Assembly: GCF_030247195.1 (NCBI RefSeq)
Contig: NC_080672.1
Coordinates: 163,189,471 to 163,253,470 of the forward strand
Direction: 5' to 3'
DNA from: Topomyia yanbarensis
Lineage: Eukaryota > Arthropoda > Insecta > Diptera > Culicidae
DNA length: 64,000 bases
Below the pieces are notes generated by a model, which was not told the DNA's origin, did not search any database, and worked only from the letters and a program-made list of their open reading frames with translations. Both the position numbers and the translations under genes were made by a program. Every line of letters begins with the position of its first letter. The stretch's first letter is position 1. Shown here in pieces: positions 35,113-46,405 of the stretch.

Positions 35113-35309
35113 AAGGGGTCAATAAGCATGTTGTCAAAATTCGCTTTGAGAGGAAATTCTGGACAAACCATTATTAACGGCCGATTATAAATCTCAGCAA
35201 CAGCGAAATTTTTCCCCTTCATAAAATGTTAACATCCGTTATCGGCGAGTTACGATTATTCCGGAATTTTCTCTCAACGTGAATTTTGACAGCATGCTTA
35301 TTGGCCCTT
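35113..35309. mobile_element. MITE with ~50-bp inverted repeats
   Basis: The left end AAGGGGTCAATAAGCATG, continuing TTGTCAAAATTCGC and TTTGAGAGGAAATTC, is matched inverted on the right (GAATTTTCTCTCAACG, GAATTTTGACAGCATG, CTTATTGGCCCTT). About 197 bp, non-coding. Target duplication unclear. Confidence 0.65.
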
Positions 35310-37000
35310 CTCAAGAAACATACGAGAAATGGAGATTTACGAATAATTTAACAATTATTGTTGATAATTGGTGCACTAAGTGTATTCAAACTGATACATG
35401 TGATATTGCTTGAAGATGTTTACAATACTATCAATTCAACCAATTTGTTTTCGCTTCCAGTGCCCATGGTTATGATAATCGGGATCCTTGGTAGACTGTT
35501 GTTCAAATTGTGTCTGAAGCGTTCAATAATACCTTATTGGATTTATCGGACTGCGTAAATACTGTAGTCAACCAAAATAGTTCACGGTTTACTGTGTTCG
35601 CAGGAACAGCTAATGAGAAATCAAACAGAAAATTAGTTCTTTCAACCATTATTGAAACTGACCAGCATTTAGCAATGCCACAACTGGTTCTATCAGCTGG
35701 AGATGATCATAGAACCTAGAGCCATCATTCAAATGTTTTACGTTTTGTTACTAAGTGAATGGCAACGCGAAATCAGCCTCACACGAAGGTATACATCAAC
35801 AGAGGCACCTGGTGTTTTTCTGATAGTCTCGACGACAGGTTCTATCCACAGTGCATATAGATAGCAGTGAAAGTAGATAGAATCGTTGAAGGTCGGTCGA
35901 CGACAAAAGGCCGACGATGATGTTACAGCACAGGTTCTACATATCTGGTTTGGGCACTGATAGCGCTTTTGTAATTGTTATTTCACTGAATACGATATTC
36001 TGTCAGTTTACACCTTGTACCAGGACAAGGATCTATCGACGATGGTCTGCTGTCAGGATCCAAAGAATAACGTTTCAGTGTGTTATATTATATACACATT
36101 ACCTGCTCTAAAATGTATTTCCAAAAACATAAAGATTATCATGTTTAAAGCCGATTTCATTGCTCTAGAAACAAGATAGCAACCGAACGAAGAAACATTT
36201 ACATACAAGCAATGAATATCTCTATCGTTTATTGAAATGCCTTTTTATACGAATTCTGTTCGCTGAGCCTGCCGCTGCTCGATTCTTTTTTGGTCAGTTG
36301 AACAATAAATTCCAAAACCGGACTGCTTGCGATGGCACGAGAGAAATAGTGATGAGAAAGACAAGAATTTCAAGGTCGTCAATTTTTAGAATATTTTAGT
36401 AGGGAGAGGTTTCATAAAGTCGCAGAGGATCCAGAAATTCAGAAAACAAAATTATCCACCCGTGCGTTGAAAAGCACAAAAATGCGTTAGCAATCCGTTT
36501 CGTTATTGTTTTGCTCTCGCTCTGTCACGCTCTGATAATCTCGTCGGTGAATTCCGAAACTAATGTGATATGGCGATGTTGGCCAGCTAAGGTGGCATCC
36601 GCTCAGGCGCACCGCGTGGCGTGTTACTGACAATTTTTCTTCAGCTGCGAAGTATGGGTAAATATGTGATCTCGAGAGTTGGAAAGGAGGAACGAAGAAA
36701 AAATGAAATCGAATACAACTTGTGTTTGTTGTGTTAAGTGCTGCGTGTCTAAAGATTTGTAAACATTGGAATGCCAGGGTAAAAGTATGAATTGACTAGG
36801 GCCGAATTTTCCTAGCTGCGTTTTATCATTTCGTTTAAGGTTTATAGTTGATGAGATGTGCTTGAGAAAACACGATTATCCACAGAGCAAATATTTGTAC
36901 GCATTTCCACAATTAATAGAAATTGGTATTTTAATACATCTTGTATTCAAACATAAGCTTAGTTGTAAAATTGGTATTTAAATACTTTATAAATTGAATA
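35310..37000. other. AT-rich stretch, no confident gene
   Basis: A less AT-rich section at 36480-36780 has no recognised domain; a 19-codon cysteine-containing frame at 36703-36762 is too short to support. Nothing else is recognisable. Confidence 0.4.
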
Positions 37001-37219
37001 CAGGCCGCGTGAATTTCAAAATCCGCGTCAATGAAGACCGCGTAAATTTAAGAATCCGCGTTGATGGAAACCTCATTAATGGATACCGCGTAAATTCAAA
37101 AATCCGCGATAATGAAGACCGCGTAAATTTCAAAATCCGCGTAAATGAAAACCGCGTAAATTTCAAAAAACGCGTAAATGAAAACCGCGTTAATTCAAAA
37201 ATCCGCGTAAAAACCTGAG
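37001..37219 (+). repeat. Left arm: CCGCGT repeat array
   Basis: About twelve CCGCGT-like cores alternate 18 and 15 bp apart, giving a 33-bp higher unit (CCGCGTAAATTTCAAAAT then CCGCGTAAATGAAAA). Because 33 is a multiple of 3 the array stays open and translates to an 11-residue repeat; I read this as an accident of unit length, not a protein. Confidence 0.85.
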
Positions 37220-37363
37220 TATATACTTTCTAAGAATAGTTGGAATATTCCGTAATAAATAGTATTGTTTTGTGATGAAACTTGAAATTGCTCAAACATG
37301 AAGATTGTTCACGATTGAATTGCGTTGATTGTAGGTTGAGTAATCGTGTATGACACTGACTAA

Positions 37364-37622
37364 GGGACCATTCATAAATTACGTAACGCTTTTAGGGGGG
37401 GAGGGGGTTCGAGAAGTTGTTACATATTGTGACATAAGGGGGAGGGGGAGTAAGCTAGATCGTTACGTAACATGTTTTCATCGAAGAAAAAATTTTTTTT
37501 TCAAGGAATTTGTTACGTAATAGGGGAGGGGGGATAAAGAAATTTGTGACAATTTGTTACATGGGGGGAGGGGGGAGTCAATTTTGGGCAATTTTTACGT
37601 TACGTAATTTATGAATGGTCCC
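37364..37622. mobile_element. GGGACCATTC-ended MITE (TAA target)
   Basis: Starts GGGACCATTCATAAATTACG and ends with the inverse, flanked by TAA at 37361-37363 and 37623-37625. The interior is rich in G runs (GGGGGGGAGGGGG) and GTTACGTAA words. Related in its ends to the GGGACCATCC elements at 7681 and 9081, but distinct inside. Nested in the foldback-like element. Confidence 0.8.
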
Positions 37623-37625
37623 TAA

Positions 37626-38484
37626 TATGCGCCGGAAAATAAATAGTTTCATTACAAAACAATGACGTTACAGACATCGTCGTTATTCGCTGTACACCAT
37701 CATTTTAAGTAACGCTCAGTTCTTTACAGCTCCTAAAAGGATATTTAATAGGATGAATAAATTGCCGTCTACCCTAAGTTCAAATTTATATAAATTCTCG
37801 AATCATAAATCGCCCTACGCCTACCACTCTGACGATCCTGCATGACTCATACTAATACACATACACACACCCACGATGGAAGAGAGGACAGTTGTCTGCT
37901 CCATTTCCATTTTGAATCCGTTCGCAATTCATTAAAGAAAAGACGAAAGCAACCGTATAGTGTAGAGTGTGGAGGTTAAAACAGGAAAACTGCACCGACC
38001 ATGTACAAAAGCCTTCCTCACCTGGTACACCATCAATGCTATGCATCTGTTTAAAGGCAATGGCTGGCAGAACCAGAGAAGCTCGATGATGTACGCAGCA
38101 AATCGCTCTTTTATGTCCCTCGACACACATGCAAAAGTCACGAAAAATCTCACAGAAGGTTAATAGTGTTGGTGTGTCTAGAACGGCACGGATGATGACG
38201 ATGATGATTATGGCTGATGTTCACCCGATCGAATAACAAGGGACGGGGAAAAGGGTATGCGATGGGATGTCTGCGTGCAATACAAAAGAAGCACCCGGAC
38301 TGGTCGGGACTTATTTGGAAAACGGATTCCAGCAACCGGGACCGGGCTTGTCGACTCACGAGCACCGTTTGCCGTCAAAACACACACACACACACATATA
38401 AGCAACCTCAGAGGACAACTGAATATTGTTTCAATTACACTCATCAACATTATTGTTAATACTCCCTTGTGTTAACAATAATTT
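37626..38484. other. Unassigned interior of the foldback-like element
   Basis: The part at 37840-38400 is less AT-rich and open in several overlapping frames on both strands, none with a known domain. It could be captured host DNA. A (CA)8 microsatellite lies within it at 38381. Confidence 0.4.
38381..38396 (+). repeat. (CA)8 microsatellite
   Basis: Sixteen bases of uninterrupted CA dinucleotides. Confidence 0.95.
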
Positions 38485-38707
38485 CTCGACAGACATATGA
38501 TTACGGCGTAGAAGCCAACTGTCAAAATTATCTTTGAAGAAGAATTCCGACAAACCGTTACTGTTCGAGTACGGTTCACACAGAGGCTAGTCTCTGGTTT
38601 ACAGCAGTTTTTGAAAGAGAAAACACCTCGAGTAATGGTTCGTCCGGAATTTCTACTTTCTGGATTTTGACAGTTATCTTATGCACCCTAATCATATGTT
38701 TGTCGAG
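38485..38707. mobile_element. MITE with ~75-bp inverted repeats
   Basis: CTCGACAGACATATGATTA at the left is matched inverted at the right (TAATCATATGTTTGTCGAG), and the match continues inward through AACTGTCAAAAT and GAATTCCGACAAACCGTTACT. Total 223 bp. ATTT flanks both ends and may be a 4-bp target duplication. The TGTCAAAATT word is shared with the element at 35113. Confidence 0.7.
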
Positions 38708-38896
38708 ATTTTGACCTTAGTAAAGTGAACCTTACAAGTAGGCTTCATAGTACCGACCTTTTTTTTGACGAGAATCGGTACTGCGGTATTTAAGGTCCAA
38801 GTACTGGTACACGAACATTTTTTTAAAAAAATCGAGAAGCTCTTCAAAGTGAATTTGAATGCTCAAACTGATGACCTCAATCTCAAATGATTGATA

Positions 38897-39685
38897 GGGG
38901 AACCCGGGGCTATTTGGACCTACTTAAGCAAATCGCCCTTTTGGGTGGATAGATGTGAAAAATTTACCAGTCAAAAGTCCTAATTGTTAGTTTGAAACCT
39001 CAGCTACATTTTGGTGCCATAAAAGGTTCATTTACACCACTCAATGGCAGCGCTAGGTGACGAATTGCAAACCTCTACATTTTTCCATCCTTTTACAATG
39101 TAAGGGTAATACGGGGCAATTCAGACCGTCATCTTTTTTTAATTTTTTTACAATGGAATTATGTTTACTATGAATTAGTTACAAGAGACAATCCTTAAGA
39201 AGCAAAAAAAAAACAAAAATAAATTGCCTTAATGTCACAGCTGTCGATTGGCGGTCCATGTATTTTCTTTGCTCTGGCGTGTGCAATGGTGTGCGCAGCC
39301 GCAAGCCGCTGAACTGTGGTTGACGGAATAGGGGGTCCGAATAGCCCCGTACGCTCATATCGCACAAAAGTGGTGAGCGTCTCGAAAATATCTCTGTTTC
39401 ACCCAAACAAAAATCATTTCATAAAATAGGAGCCTCAAGCTTTCCAAAACACTTACCTTTATTTTTTTCACTTTTATTTGTTGCTTTAATCACGGTTTTT
39501 CCATTATAATGATTTATAATGTATCTCCTTTCTACAAAGAACAAAGAATCAACTTCAGCTCTCAAAATTATTGTTTCAGAATAGCGCTTCCACGAATATG
39601 TACGATAGTCAGAAAGTCTTGCTATTTTCTGAGAAATCGAAGGGGTCCGAATTACCCCCACTGTCTTAATAGCCCCGGGTTCCCC
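38897..39685. mobile_element. TA-flanked non-autonomous DNA element, 789 bp
   Basis: The 18-bp ends GGGGAACCCGGGGCTATT are perfect inverted repeats, each directly flanked by TA. Internally GGGGTCCGAAT.. occurs in both orientations (about 39325 and 39641), resembling subterminal binding sites. No transposase frame. Nested in the foldback-like element; ends resemble those of the element at 14594. Confidence 0.8.
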
Positions 39686-40046
39686 TATTTTCTTAAAAAA
39701 GCATATTTATTGTTCTAAGGTTCAAAGAATTTTGGGTGACAGTCTATAAGAATTAAACGCTAGATAGTATGTTTTGGAAATAATGTGTCCAGCTTTGCAC
39801 CGGTTTATGTATATAAAACCTTTTCAAAACTCTAAAAGAAGAAAATCAGTCTATAGATCATCACGATTCAAATTATGCAAAATAGCTGCTGGAAAAACTA
39901 TCGACTTAGTTGAACGGTGCTTTTGAAAAGTGACTGTGATTTTTTGTCACGCTACCACATCGTACTAGGATACGCAACACAACTGCGTGATGAAAAAAAG
40001 CACAGCCCTTACTCACGAACGAATGCTTTTTCACTACAACTGTGTT
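39686..40046. other. Interior spacer of the foldback-like element
   Basis: AT-rich and without recognisable content between the nested TA element and the right arm. Confidence 0.4.
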
Positions 40047-40235
40047 CTCAGGTTTTTATGCGGATTTTTGAATTTATGCGGTTTTTATTAACGCGGATTT
40101 TGGAATTCACGCGGATTTTTAACTTTACGCGGATTTTGAACCTTACGCGGTTTTTGAAATTTACGCGGTTTCCATTACCGCGGTCTTCATTTACTCGGAT
40201 TTTGAAATTTACGCGGTTGTCATATACGCGGCCTG
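40047..40235 (-). repeat. Right arm: inverted CCGCGT repeat array
   Basis: Eleven ACGCGG-type cores (the inverse of CCGCGT) in the same irregular 15/18-bp rhythm as the left arm, starting CTCAGG and ending CGGCCTG. Confidence 0.85.
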
Positions 40236-41909
40236 TATGTATTTCTACTCGATCTTATAACAGAATTTGACAATCTATGTTTTAGTCGATCTTGGTAGTT
40301 ATGATGTCCACGAGAGAAATAAGTTAGAGTAGTGACAATATTATTGAATTTCACAATTTTTCTACATTAGATACTTGAGAGAAAACAGTCTACACTAATG
40401 TCCATGGACAGTTGATAGGGATAAAACGAAACTGTTTGAACCAACGTAGTAAATGAACAGCGCCTAAATTTTTTTGGCGCTCTGATTCTAACTGAATTAG
40501 GCTGAATTAGCAACTGTCTGCCAAGTAAACACCGGTCCTCGGAAGGAGGACTAAATTTTTCACCTGTTTGTCTCGAAGTGTAAAACGTCAAGTCCCCTAT
40601 TTCGTCTAGTCCAATGCATCAAACTCCTAACCACGTGTGTTAAATCGTCATTGATGCAATTAAAACTTCGCATTAATTCCGCTTTTGTCTTGTTCCTAAT
40701 CTCCTCCTGGGTCCCTTAGGTCTAAAGCGGATCAATCGACTATTAACTAATTCAGAGAGCGCTGATAACCGACAAGACTTGGAATTTCAATCTGCACTCG
40801 GAAAACATATTTTTTTAGCATATTTTTCTTATTTCGGTCCTTACACGTTCAATATTTTTGTCAATACTAGAGAGTATTGACAAAAGTATTTAACGTATAA
40901 TTGAAAACAAATTGGATTGACGTATTGAAGCATTATCGTTAATTCTGTGTATTGACAGGAATGTTGTACGTGTAAGGGCCGCTTCAAAGATCCAAATCAC
41001 TTATGAAAAAAAGACAAGAGTTCGTTTTCGCTTCCTCGTCAGCAAACCTGAGCTTCTGTATTTGCTTCCCGGGATATCACTCGAGACAAGTCAGTTGTTT
41101 TGAACGTTCACATGTGTTGTGCGAACTGTTTGGATTTCTTTGTGTTAAAAAGCTAATTTTTGTGTTTTCGAGCTAATAAAAACGGGTCTTCACATTGTGT
41201 GATCAACCTCAACTTTTCATCCCTATTGTTTGGTAGTCGAAAGGACTTTTGAAATGAATCTAAATTCATTTTTTTTAAAAACAGGGTGCGAGTTTTTTAT
41301 TGTGGTCCTTATTATGGAACATAGATTTTCTGTATTAAAATGCAAATAAAATTTGAAACCCGTTAAATATTATTTCAAATTTTTATACACTTATTAATAC
41401 TTTTCACCCATAAAGCTTTCTTGACATTTTATGTTAATAAAAATCTGTAAATGCTTTGACATGCAACTTTACAAAAACCGATAAAATAAGAAAATTCATC
41501 AAAGTTTGAACTTTTTGCGTTTGTGAGCAGAAAATAAGCGATAGATAGCAAGCATAGGATAGCATCCGACCTTATCTTTCCGCGGTATATGAAAATGATA
41601 CTTGCGCACTTGACATAAAACTGTTGAATAAATAATGGTTCCAAAAAATAACATAAATAAGATTCGTAGGATCAGAAAACTGTAATAATGTGGAGACATA
41701 CATTCTTTAGTGTAATTGATTTCCCTACACTTGGTATATCACGAGGTTTGAAACCGCGAAATCATCGCGATTCCTTAGTGCGTTGTGAGCAACTATTAGC
41801 AATTTCTTGAAGATGAAAAGTTGAGTCCCCACTTACTAAGGATGAAAACGTTGTGCGATGAATCGCTTGTCGTAAAAATGAGTACATCTTTCAACCTATG
41901 AAGTACATA
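40236..41909. other. AT-rich DNA, probably fax intron
   Basis: No second fax exon or other gene is seen. A short imperfect hairpin occurs near 40830-40930 (AATATTTTTGTCAATACT... and AGTATTGACAAAAGTATT). If the fax gene continues to the left, this is intronic. Confidence 0.4.
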
Positions 41910-42106
41910 TACTGCCCATAAAAGCATAAGAGTCCCACATGGATTTTCGTCGGAAATTAGTTCACCAAATTTGTTTAGAGAACATTGAAAAAATATCAAA
42001 AAAATTTGTCCCATCCATAAGGTTCAATGAAAATGTAAATCCTGAAACCCGTTTTTCTCGGCTTGGTGTTTTTTAATATGGGACTCTTATGACTTTATGA
42101 GCAGTA
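41910..42106. mobile_element. ACTGCC-ended MITE, short member, beside the fax donor
   Basis: TACTGCCCATAAAAGCATAAG with AGTCCCACAT at the left is matched inverted at the right (ATATGGGACTC then TTATGACTTTATGAGCAGTA). 197 bp. Same terminal pattern as 17222-17614. It lies 95 bp inside the presumed fax intron. Confidence 0.7.
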
Positions 42107-42197
42107 AAGGTATCGATCAAATTTTTGGCCGGACATATTTCAATCAACCAGTATCGACAGAATAACAGAAAACCACATCAACCGGAAATATACGCCC

Positions 42198-42206
42198 ACT
42201 CACCTC
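42198..42206 (-). other. fax exon 1 splice donor
   Basis: On the minus strand the exon end GAG (42206-42204) is followed by GTGAGT (42203-42198), a full match to the donor consensus and coincident with the end of family similarity. Confidence 0.9.
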
Positions 42207-42605
42207 ATACTTTAGTCCAGCCAACCGCAACCATGTCTCCACCTTGAGACAGTACGGGGACATGGATGGCAGCAGTGGGGTCCGGGTGAATTGATACAAA
42301 TAAACGACATCTTTATCGAAATTGGCCTTGTGAACCGTAGGTTTGACTTCCTTTTCCTTTTTAGCCGGGACAGCTGCTGCCGGCTCCGTGCCAGTGCCAG
42401 ATGTGGCCGCTGCATCACCCGCACCGGCTTCGGCGGCGTGATTTTCTGTGACGGCTTTCTCACCATCGGCGGTCTTCTTATCGCCCTCGGCGCTGACTGT
42501 TACGACGGCAGCACCGTCTTCCTTTTTTTCAGCCCCGGCCGTTGGCTGTTCGGTTTTCTTCTCTTCCTCCGCGGTCAAAGGCTTGTTCTCGACTTCTGTT
42601 GCCAT
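42204..42605 (-). CDS. fax: failed axon connections (fax), first coding exon
   Basis: ATG at 42605-42603 in a good context (AGAAAATGG) opens 134 codons ending exactly at a consensus splice donor (TATGAG|GTGAGT). Residues 1-90 are low-complexity and rich in E, K, A and T. From residue about 92 the sequence matches the conserved N-terminal part of the fax family: NFDKDVVYLYQFTRTPLLPS, then MSPYCLKVETWLRLAGLKYE. Fax is a glutathione-S-transferase/thioredoxin-fold protein related to metaxin-type proteins and to vertebrate FAXC; in Drosophila it acts in axon development and interacts genetically with the Abl kinase. The exon breaks just after the first alpha-helix region, at phase 0, so the rest of the fold must come from downstream exons. 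None is recognisable between 42203 and position 1, implying an intron longer than 42 kb or a different, unseen organisation. The unspliced reading would add 19 unrelated residues before a stop. G+C is much higher than in the surrounding DNA. Confidence 0.9.
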
Positions 42606-43563
42606 TTTCTTCTGGACTCTTTGTGGGGTTTCTGGTTAGGAATGAATCTGGCAGAAAAATTCACGCACACCACGCTATAAAATATTCGCACTTTTTGTTC
42701 ACTTTATTCCCTTGCGGCCTGTTTTAAATTGCCGGAAATCACTTTCGAGGTTTCCAGGTCAGATTCCAGTCGAAAACGCTCAAATCCTTGTTAATCACGG
42801 TCAATTTTCACACAAATAGCACCTGTTTCACAGCAAATTGTATCCAAATGCGAAATATATTCCTTGGTTAATCCTGGTTTTCCTTTGATCCCAGCAATCC
42901 GATGTCAAAAAATCCGGTTTGTCGGCAGGCCTCAACCCACTACTAAAAGCACTGATATAGGACACAGATAAAAACCACAAACTCAACGATTAGACTGTAC
43001 TGTACCGTATGCTTCTATGTGCTTTGACAATTTTCGATTTCAGTGTCGAAAAAAGGAAAACCTTTTTCGTTTTAATGAAATTTTTAATTAAAACACCGAT
43101 AGAGACAGATTTCCAGACGGGGCACAAAAAAGCAGCTCAACTCTGTTAACGCTAGGGCGGTTGGCTCTATACAAAACTAGGCGGCTGTGACTGAACGAGC
43201 TGCTGCTTCTGCTGCGTTGTTTCAACTCACAAAGAAGAGCAAGACGCGAAAAACGCAAAATATCATTCGTATGTAGTTCGTACACCGATCCCTACGGTAC
43301 GAGCGAGAGGTGGCGTCCTTTTACCAATACTATCTCATTGATACAGATTGAAGAGAGAAAAGTAGTCATTCGTGCATGTGTACTCTCTGTACTTCCAGTG
43401 TAATTCCAGTTTGGAAGAGAGCTTTTGCGAAAAATGAAAACGGCATCAAAGCTTTGAAGTAACAACTGGCAACCCTATACCAACATATGGAGTTTGACAG
43501 CGCACTGCGCATGTTGGAGAGAAAGAAAGGTGGAAACATTTTACACTTTTGCGTATTATTAGT
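42606..43563 (-). other. fax 5' untranslated and upstream region
   Basis: Immediately upstream of the ATG the minus strand carries a possible splice acceptor (ATTCATTCCTAACCAG, AG at 42633-42632), so the leader may be split. A TATATCAGTGC word at about 42949-42959 (minus strand) fits the arthropod initiator TCAGT and is one candidate start site; a clear TATA box at the right distance is not seen. The rest, to 43563, has no gene. Confidence 0.35.
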
Positions 43564-44450
43564 TTAACCCTAAGAGAAGAGAAGACAATCGCGTAGCTAA
43601 TTTGATCCAGTCCTAACCTCAATATTGAACCAGCTTCTGATTGGTCATTTTGCCAGTCATGAGCGTTCATTATATTTACAATCGGGGTGGAAAATAGTGC
43701 TGCTGAATCTATTCTGGCTATTTTTCATACACATCAACATTTCGTGCAAATTGAATAAAAGACCTGAATGACGATATAGTTACGTGTATTGTTAAGAGAG
43801 ACATGAATAAATATTTAATTTAATTTTTAAATGCAGCTAGCATTGTAAATTCTTGGTAGAGGTGCGATCTTTTAGGAACAATTATTTTCGACAATTGTAA
43901 GAATCATTCAAAGGGAATCTGGCAACGATTAACGCTTGTTCCCGAATAGAAATGTACAGTAACAATACTATGAATTTCGCTGTGACAGTACAGTAATTTT
44001 ACAATAATTTACAGTGAATTCTAGTGTTATGCTACAATACAAAAACAATAAACTTTGATGTTTCTACAGTAAATTTCAATGTAAAATCGACTTTTACAGT
44101 ATAAAAGGGGGGGGGGGGGTGGTTATGTATCTTAACATTAAAAAAATCGATTTTTTCCATACATTTTTCTCACGTAAACAGTAAAATTTAATGTGAATTT
44201 ACTGTATCGGTTTTTTGTTGAACAATAAAATTGATTGTTACTTGAAATTTGATTGTAAATCTATTGCGAGAACTCTGCGTCAAACAATTGTGAAACAGTA
44301 ATAACTATAATATTTATTGTTTTATGATTGTTTGTAGGGTAAATACCATTGTAAAATTCTACTCGGGTTGTCTTCAGATTTACGGCAGGGCCAAGTCGAG
44401 AAAATTAAGAAGAGCAAGAAGCCTGTTGTCGTCTCTTCTCTTAGGTTTAA
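43564..44450. mobile_element. TTTAACC-ended inverted-repeat element, ~0.89 kb
   Basis: The left end TTTAACCCTAAGAGAAGAGA, continuing AGACAA, is matched inverted at the right (TTGTCGTCTCTTCTCTTAGG then TTTAA). The interior contains many short ACAGTAA/TTACTGT words, a G13 run at 44107-44119 and no coding frame. The first ~100 bp recur at 49195, so this is a dispersed family. A TTAA-like target is possible since both ends run through TTTAA. Confidence 0.55.
44107..44119 (+). repeat. G13 homopolymer run
   Basis: Thirteen consecutive G residues inside the preceding element; a potential site of assembly or length error. Confidence 0.95.
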
Positions 44451-46405
44451 CCTAGAAAAACTCTAGAAAGAGAACTGCGGAGACTCCATTTTGAATCGAT
44501 TGGATTCGCGTTTAGCTGTCAAAAAAGGGATCCAATCGAACATTGCCTATATCCTTATAACATTGGACGTGTTGCCATATAATGCCGGGACATACGTTGC
44601 CAAAAATGCTGTTTTTCTCTCCGTAGTTCTCTTACTAGATTTTTCTAGTTTTACCCTAAGACAAGACGAGATCAATCTAGACCTTTTATTCAAAACGTCA
44701 TATCTACAATGAGTGACTCTCTTTGTTTACTTTCTCTTCTGTTAATAATTCGGTCACTTTAACATTTACCCCTCAACTCTTTGCATAATATGCTAGTTAA
44801 AACTACCGTCTTTCGATCTGTACTGTAAAATAAGTGAAAAGTGTTATAGTGACGCCGTAAAAAATGAAAGAGAAAGTAAACAAAGAGAGTAACTCATTGC
44901 AGATATGACGTTTTGAAAAAACGCTCAAGAAATGGCTTCTTATTTTTGGGTTTCTTGCTTTTTTGTGCCCTGCTGAATAATTGATGACAGTTGACTGTAT
45001 GCGGCTAGCGATGTTGGCAGTGTAGCCAATTTCTTTTTCATATTTAGATATGTTGCTACAATACAAAATGTCCGTTTCATTGACAAACATTTTGCCATAT
45101 CAAACACAACATATTTCTAGCAAATCTGGCCAGCATATCATATTAGATCGTACGAACAAAACTAACATTCATAAATCTATTTGACTCGCCCTTCCGCCAC
45201 CTTGCCATATGAACAACTCGTTACAGAACAGTCTGCAGACTACACATCTGCGGACTGTTCGTATGTCTTTTAGATTTTCCTCAAAAAATTTCAAATGGTG
45301 CTTGAGTTTTCGCTGATTCCAGGTGAAGGTGCCCATAATAGATTTACAAGTCGTTTTCGATTGAGAACTTAGTCTTTAACCCAGGTTAGTTGCTTCAAAC
45401 AAACGTTTTTAATGGAACTAAGTTGGGTTCTTGCAAAACAGCGGTGGTGTGAGCAAAACCGAAATATATTTCAGGTTGGAACCCAGCTCGGTTTTCAGTT
45501 CAGTGGCGCATAACCTAGGTTGGAAACTGGTTTAAAACAAACGGTTTGACAGCCGTTAGGTCCGAAACTGAGTTAGTTTCTGCCTCAAGCAAAACGACAA
45601 TAAAAACGCAAAATCACTGGATAATAACTCGATATCTCTATATTTTGTTTTCTTTTTATACATAGGTCAGTGACATTCATACACGAGAATATTAAATTTG
45701 AATATTGCAAATACGCTACAAATACACATAAAGATACAAATGTTCTTCGAAAAGAATTCGAAAAGATTTTGATTCATACACTGAAAAAAATCCAAACGTT
45801 AATTCTATTTGCTTCAAACCGCTTAAAATTCATATGAAGAAGAAATGCTATTGTTATCACGCACACATACCTTCTATGTGTCAACTGTATAAACTATGTA
45901 TGCACAGTCATAAGTTATATGTACATATTGTTATAGAATGGAGTTTTATGTGCCTAATAGTTATGAAATGTGAATGTAAGATTAATATTTCACACATTAG
46001 GTTTATGTGCCAGCAAATAGCATCTATACGCCTCCGTTAATTGCAAAAATCTATATGTAAAATCAATAGGCATAACGTTTACTTTTTTCTGAGTGTATGA
46101 ATTCTATTGACAGGTATTCGATCGGAAGGAAACTAATATTTGAATGGTAAACAAATGATTAATATGTCGAGTCTTTATTCAAATATTCAATATCATTTAA
46201 CATATTAAATATTTACGATACAGAATTGACGAATTCAAATTATTTTATTAGGCAACTTGCATTGATCATGATGCCAACACTGTGAAATGGGCCATGTGGT
46301 AACGAAAATAGTATCCAATTAGTCAAATTCGAAGACGTTCATTTGGGCTCCACGCTGGCTCCAGAAATCGCTTACTAGTTGACTTGTTTTGTCAGGTTTT
46401 ACCCA
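44451..46405. other. AT-rich stretch, no gene seen
   Basis: At 44650-44670 TTTTACCCTAAGACAAGACG resembles the end of the preceding element and of 49297, so a fragment is present. Between 45360 and 45600 AACC.AGGTTGGAAC-like words recur loosely. No coding exon or RNA gene recognised. Confidence 0.4.

Larger units (their letters stand above)
37001..40235. mobile_element. Foldback-like element with repeat-built inverted arms, 3.2 kb
   Basis: The outer ends are CAGGCCGCGT and its inverse, both directly flanked by TA (36999-37000, 40236-40237). Each arm is an array of CCGCGT-containing repeats: left 37001-37219, right 40047-40235, inverted relative to one another and both ending internally at AAAACCTGAG. 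Between them lie 2.8 kb without a recognisable transposase; that interior carries three smaller inverted-repeat elements (37364, 38485, 38897), so part of its length came from later insertions. Long arms made of internal tandem repeats are the hallmark of foldback-type transposons, and TA flanks suggest a Tc1/mariner-type target. The arms could also be two separate inverted arrays, but matching outer and inner boundary words make one unit more likely. Confidence 0.7.

Noticed and set aside
36703..36762. 19-codon cysteine-rich frame (MKSNTTCVCCVKCCVSKDL)
   Set aside because: Too short, no signal peptide, no paralogue or splice context; expected by chance.
36994..37218. 74-codon frame encoding an 11-residue repeat
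   Set aside because: It is the translation of a 33-bp DNA repeat that also occurs inverted at 40.1 kb; unit length divisible by three explains the open frame.
38217..38475. Several overlapping frames on both strands near the CA microsatellite
   Set aside because: Mutually overlapping frames with no domain, running through a simple repeat.
42291..42680. 129-codon plus-strand frame over the fax exon
   Set aside because: Antisense shadow of the fax exon; its sequence is the complement of a low-complexity Glu/Ala/Lys-rich region and has no family resemblance.
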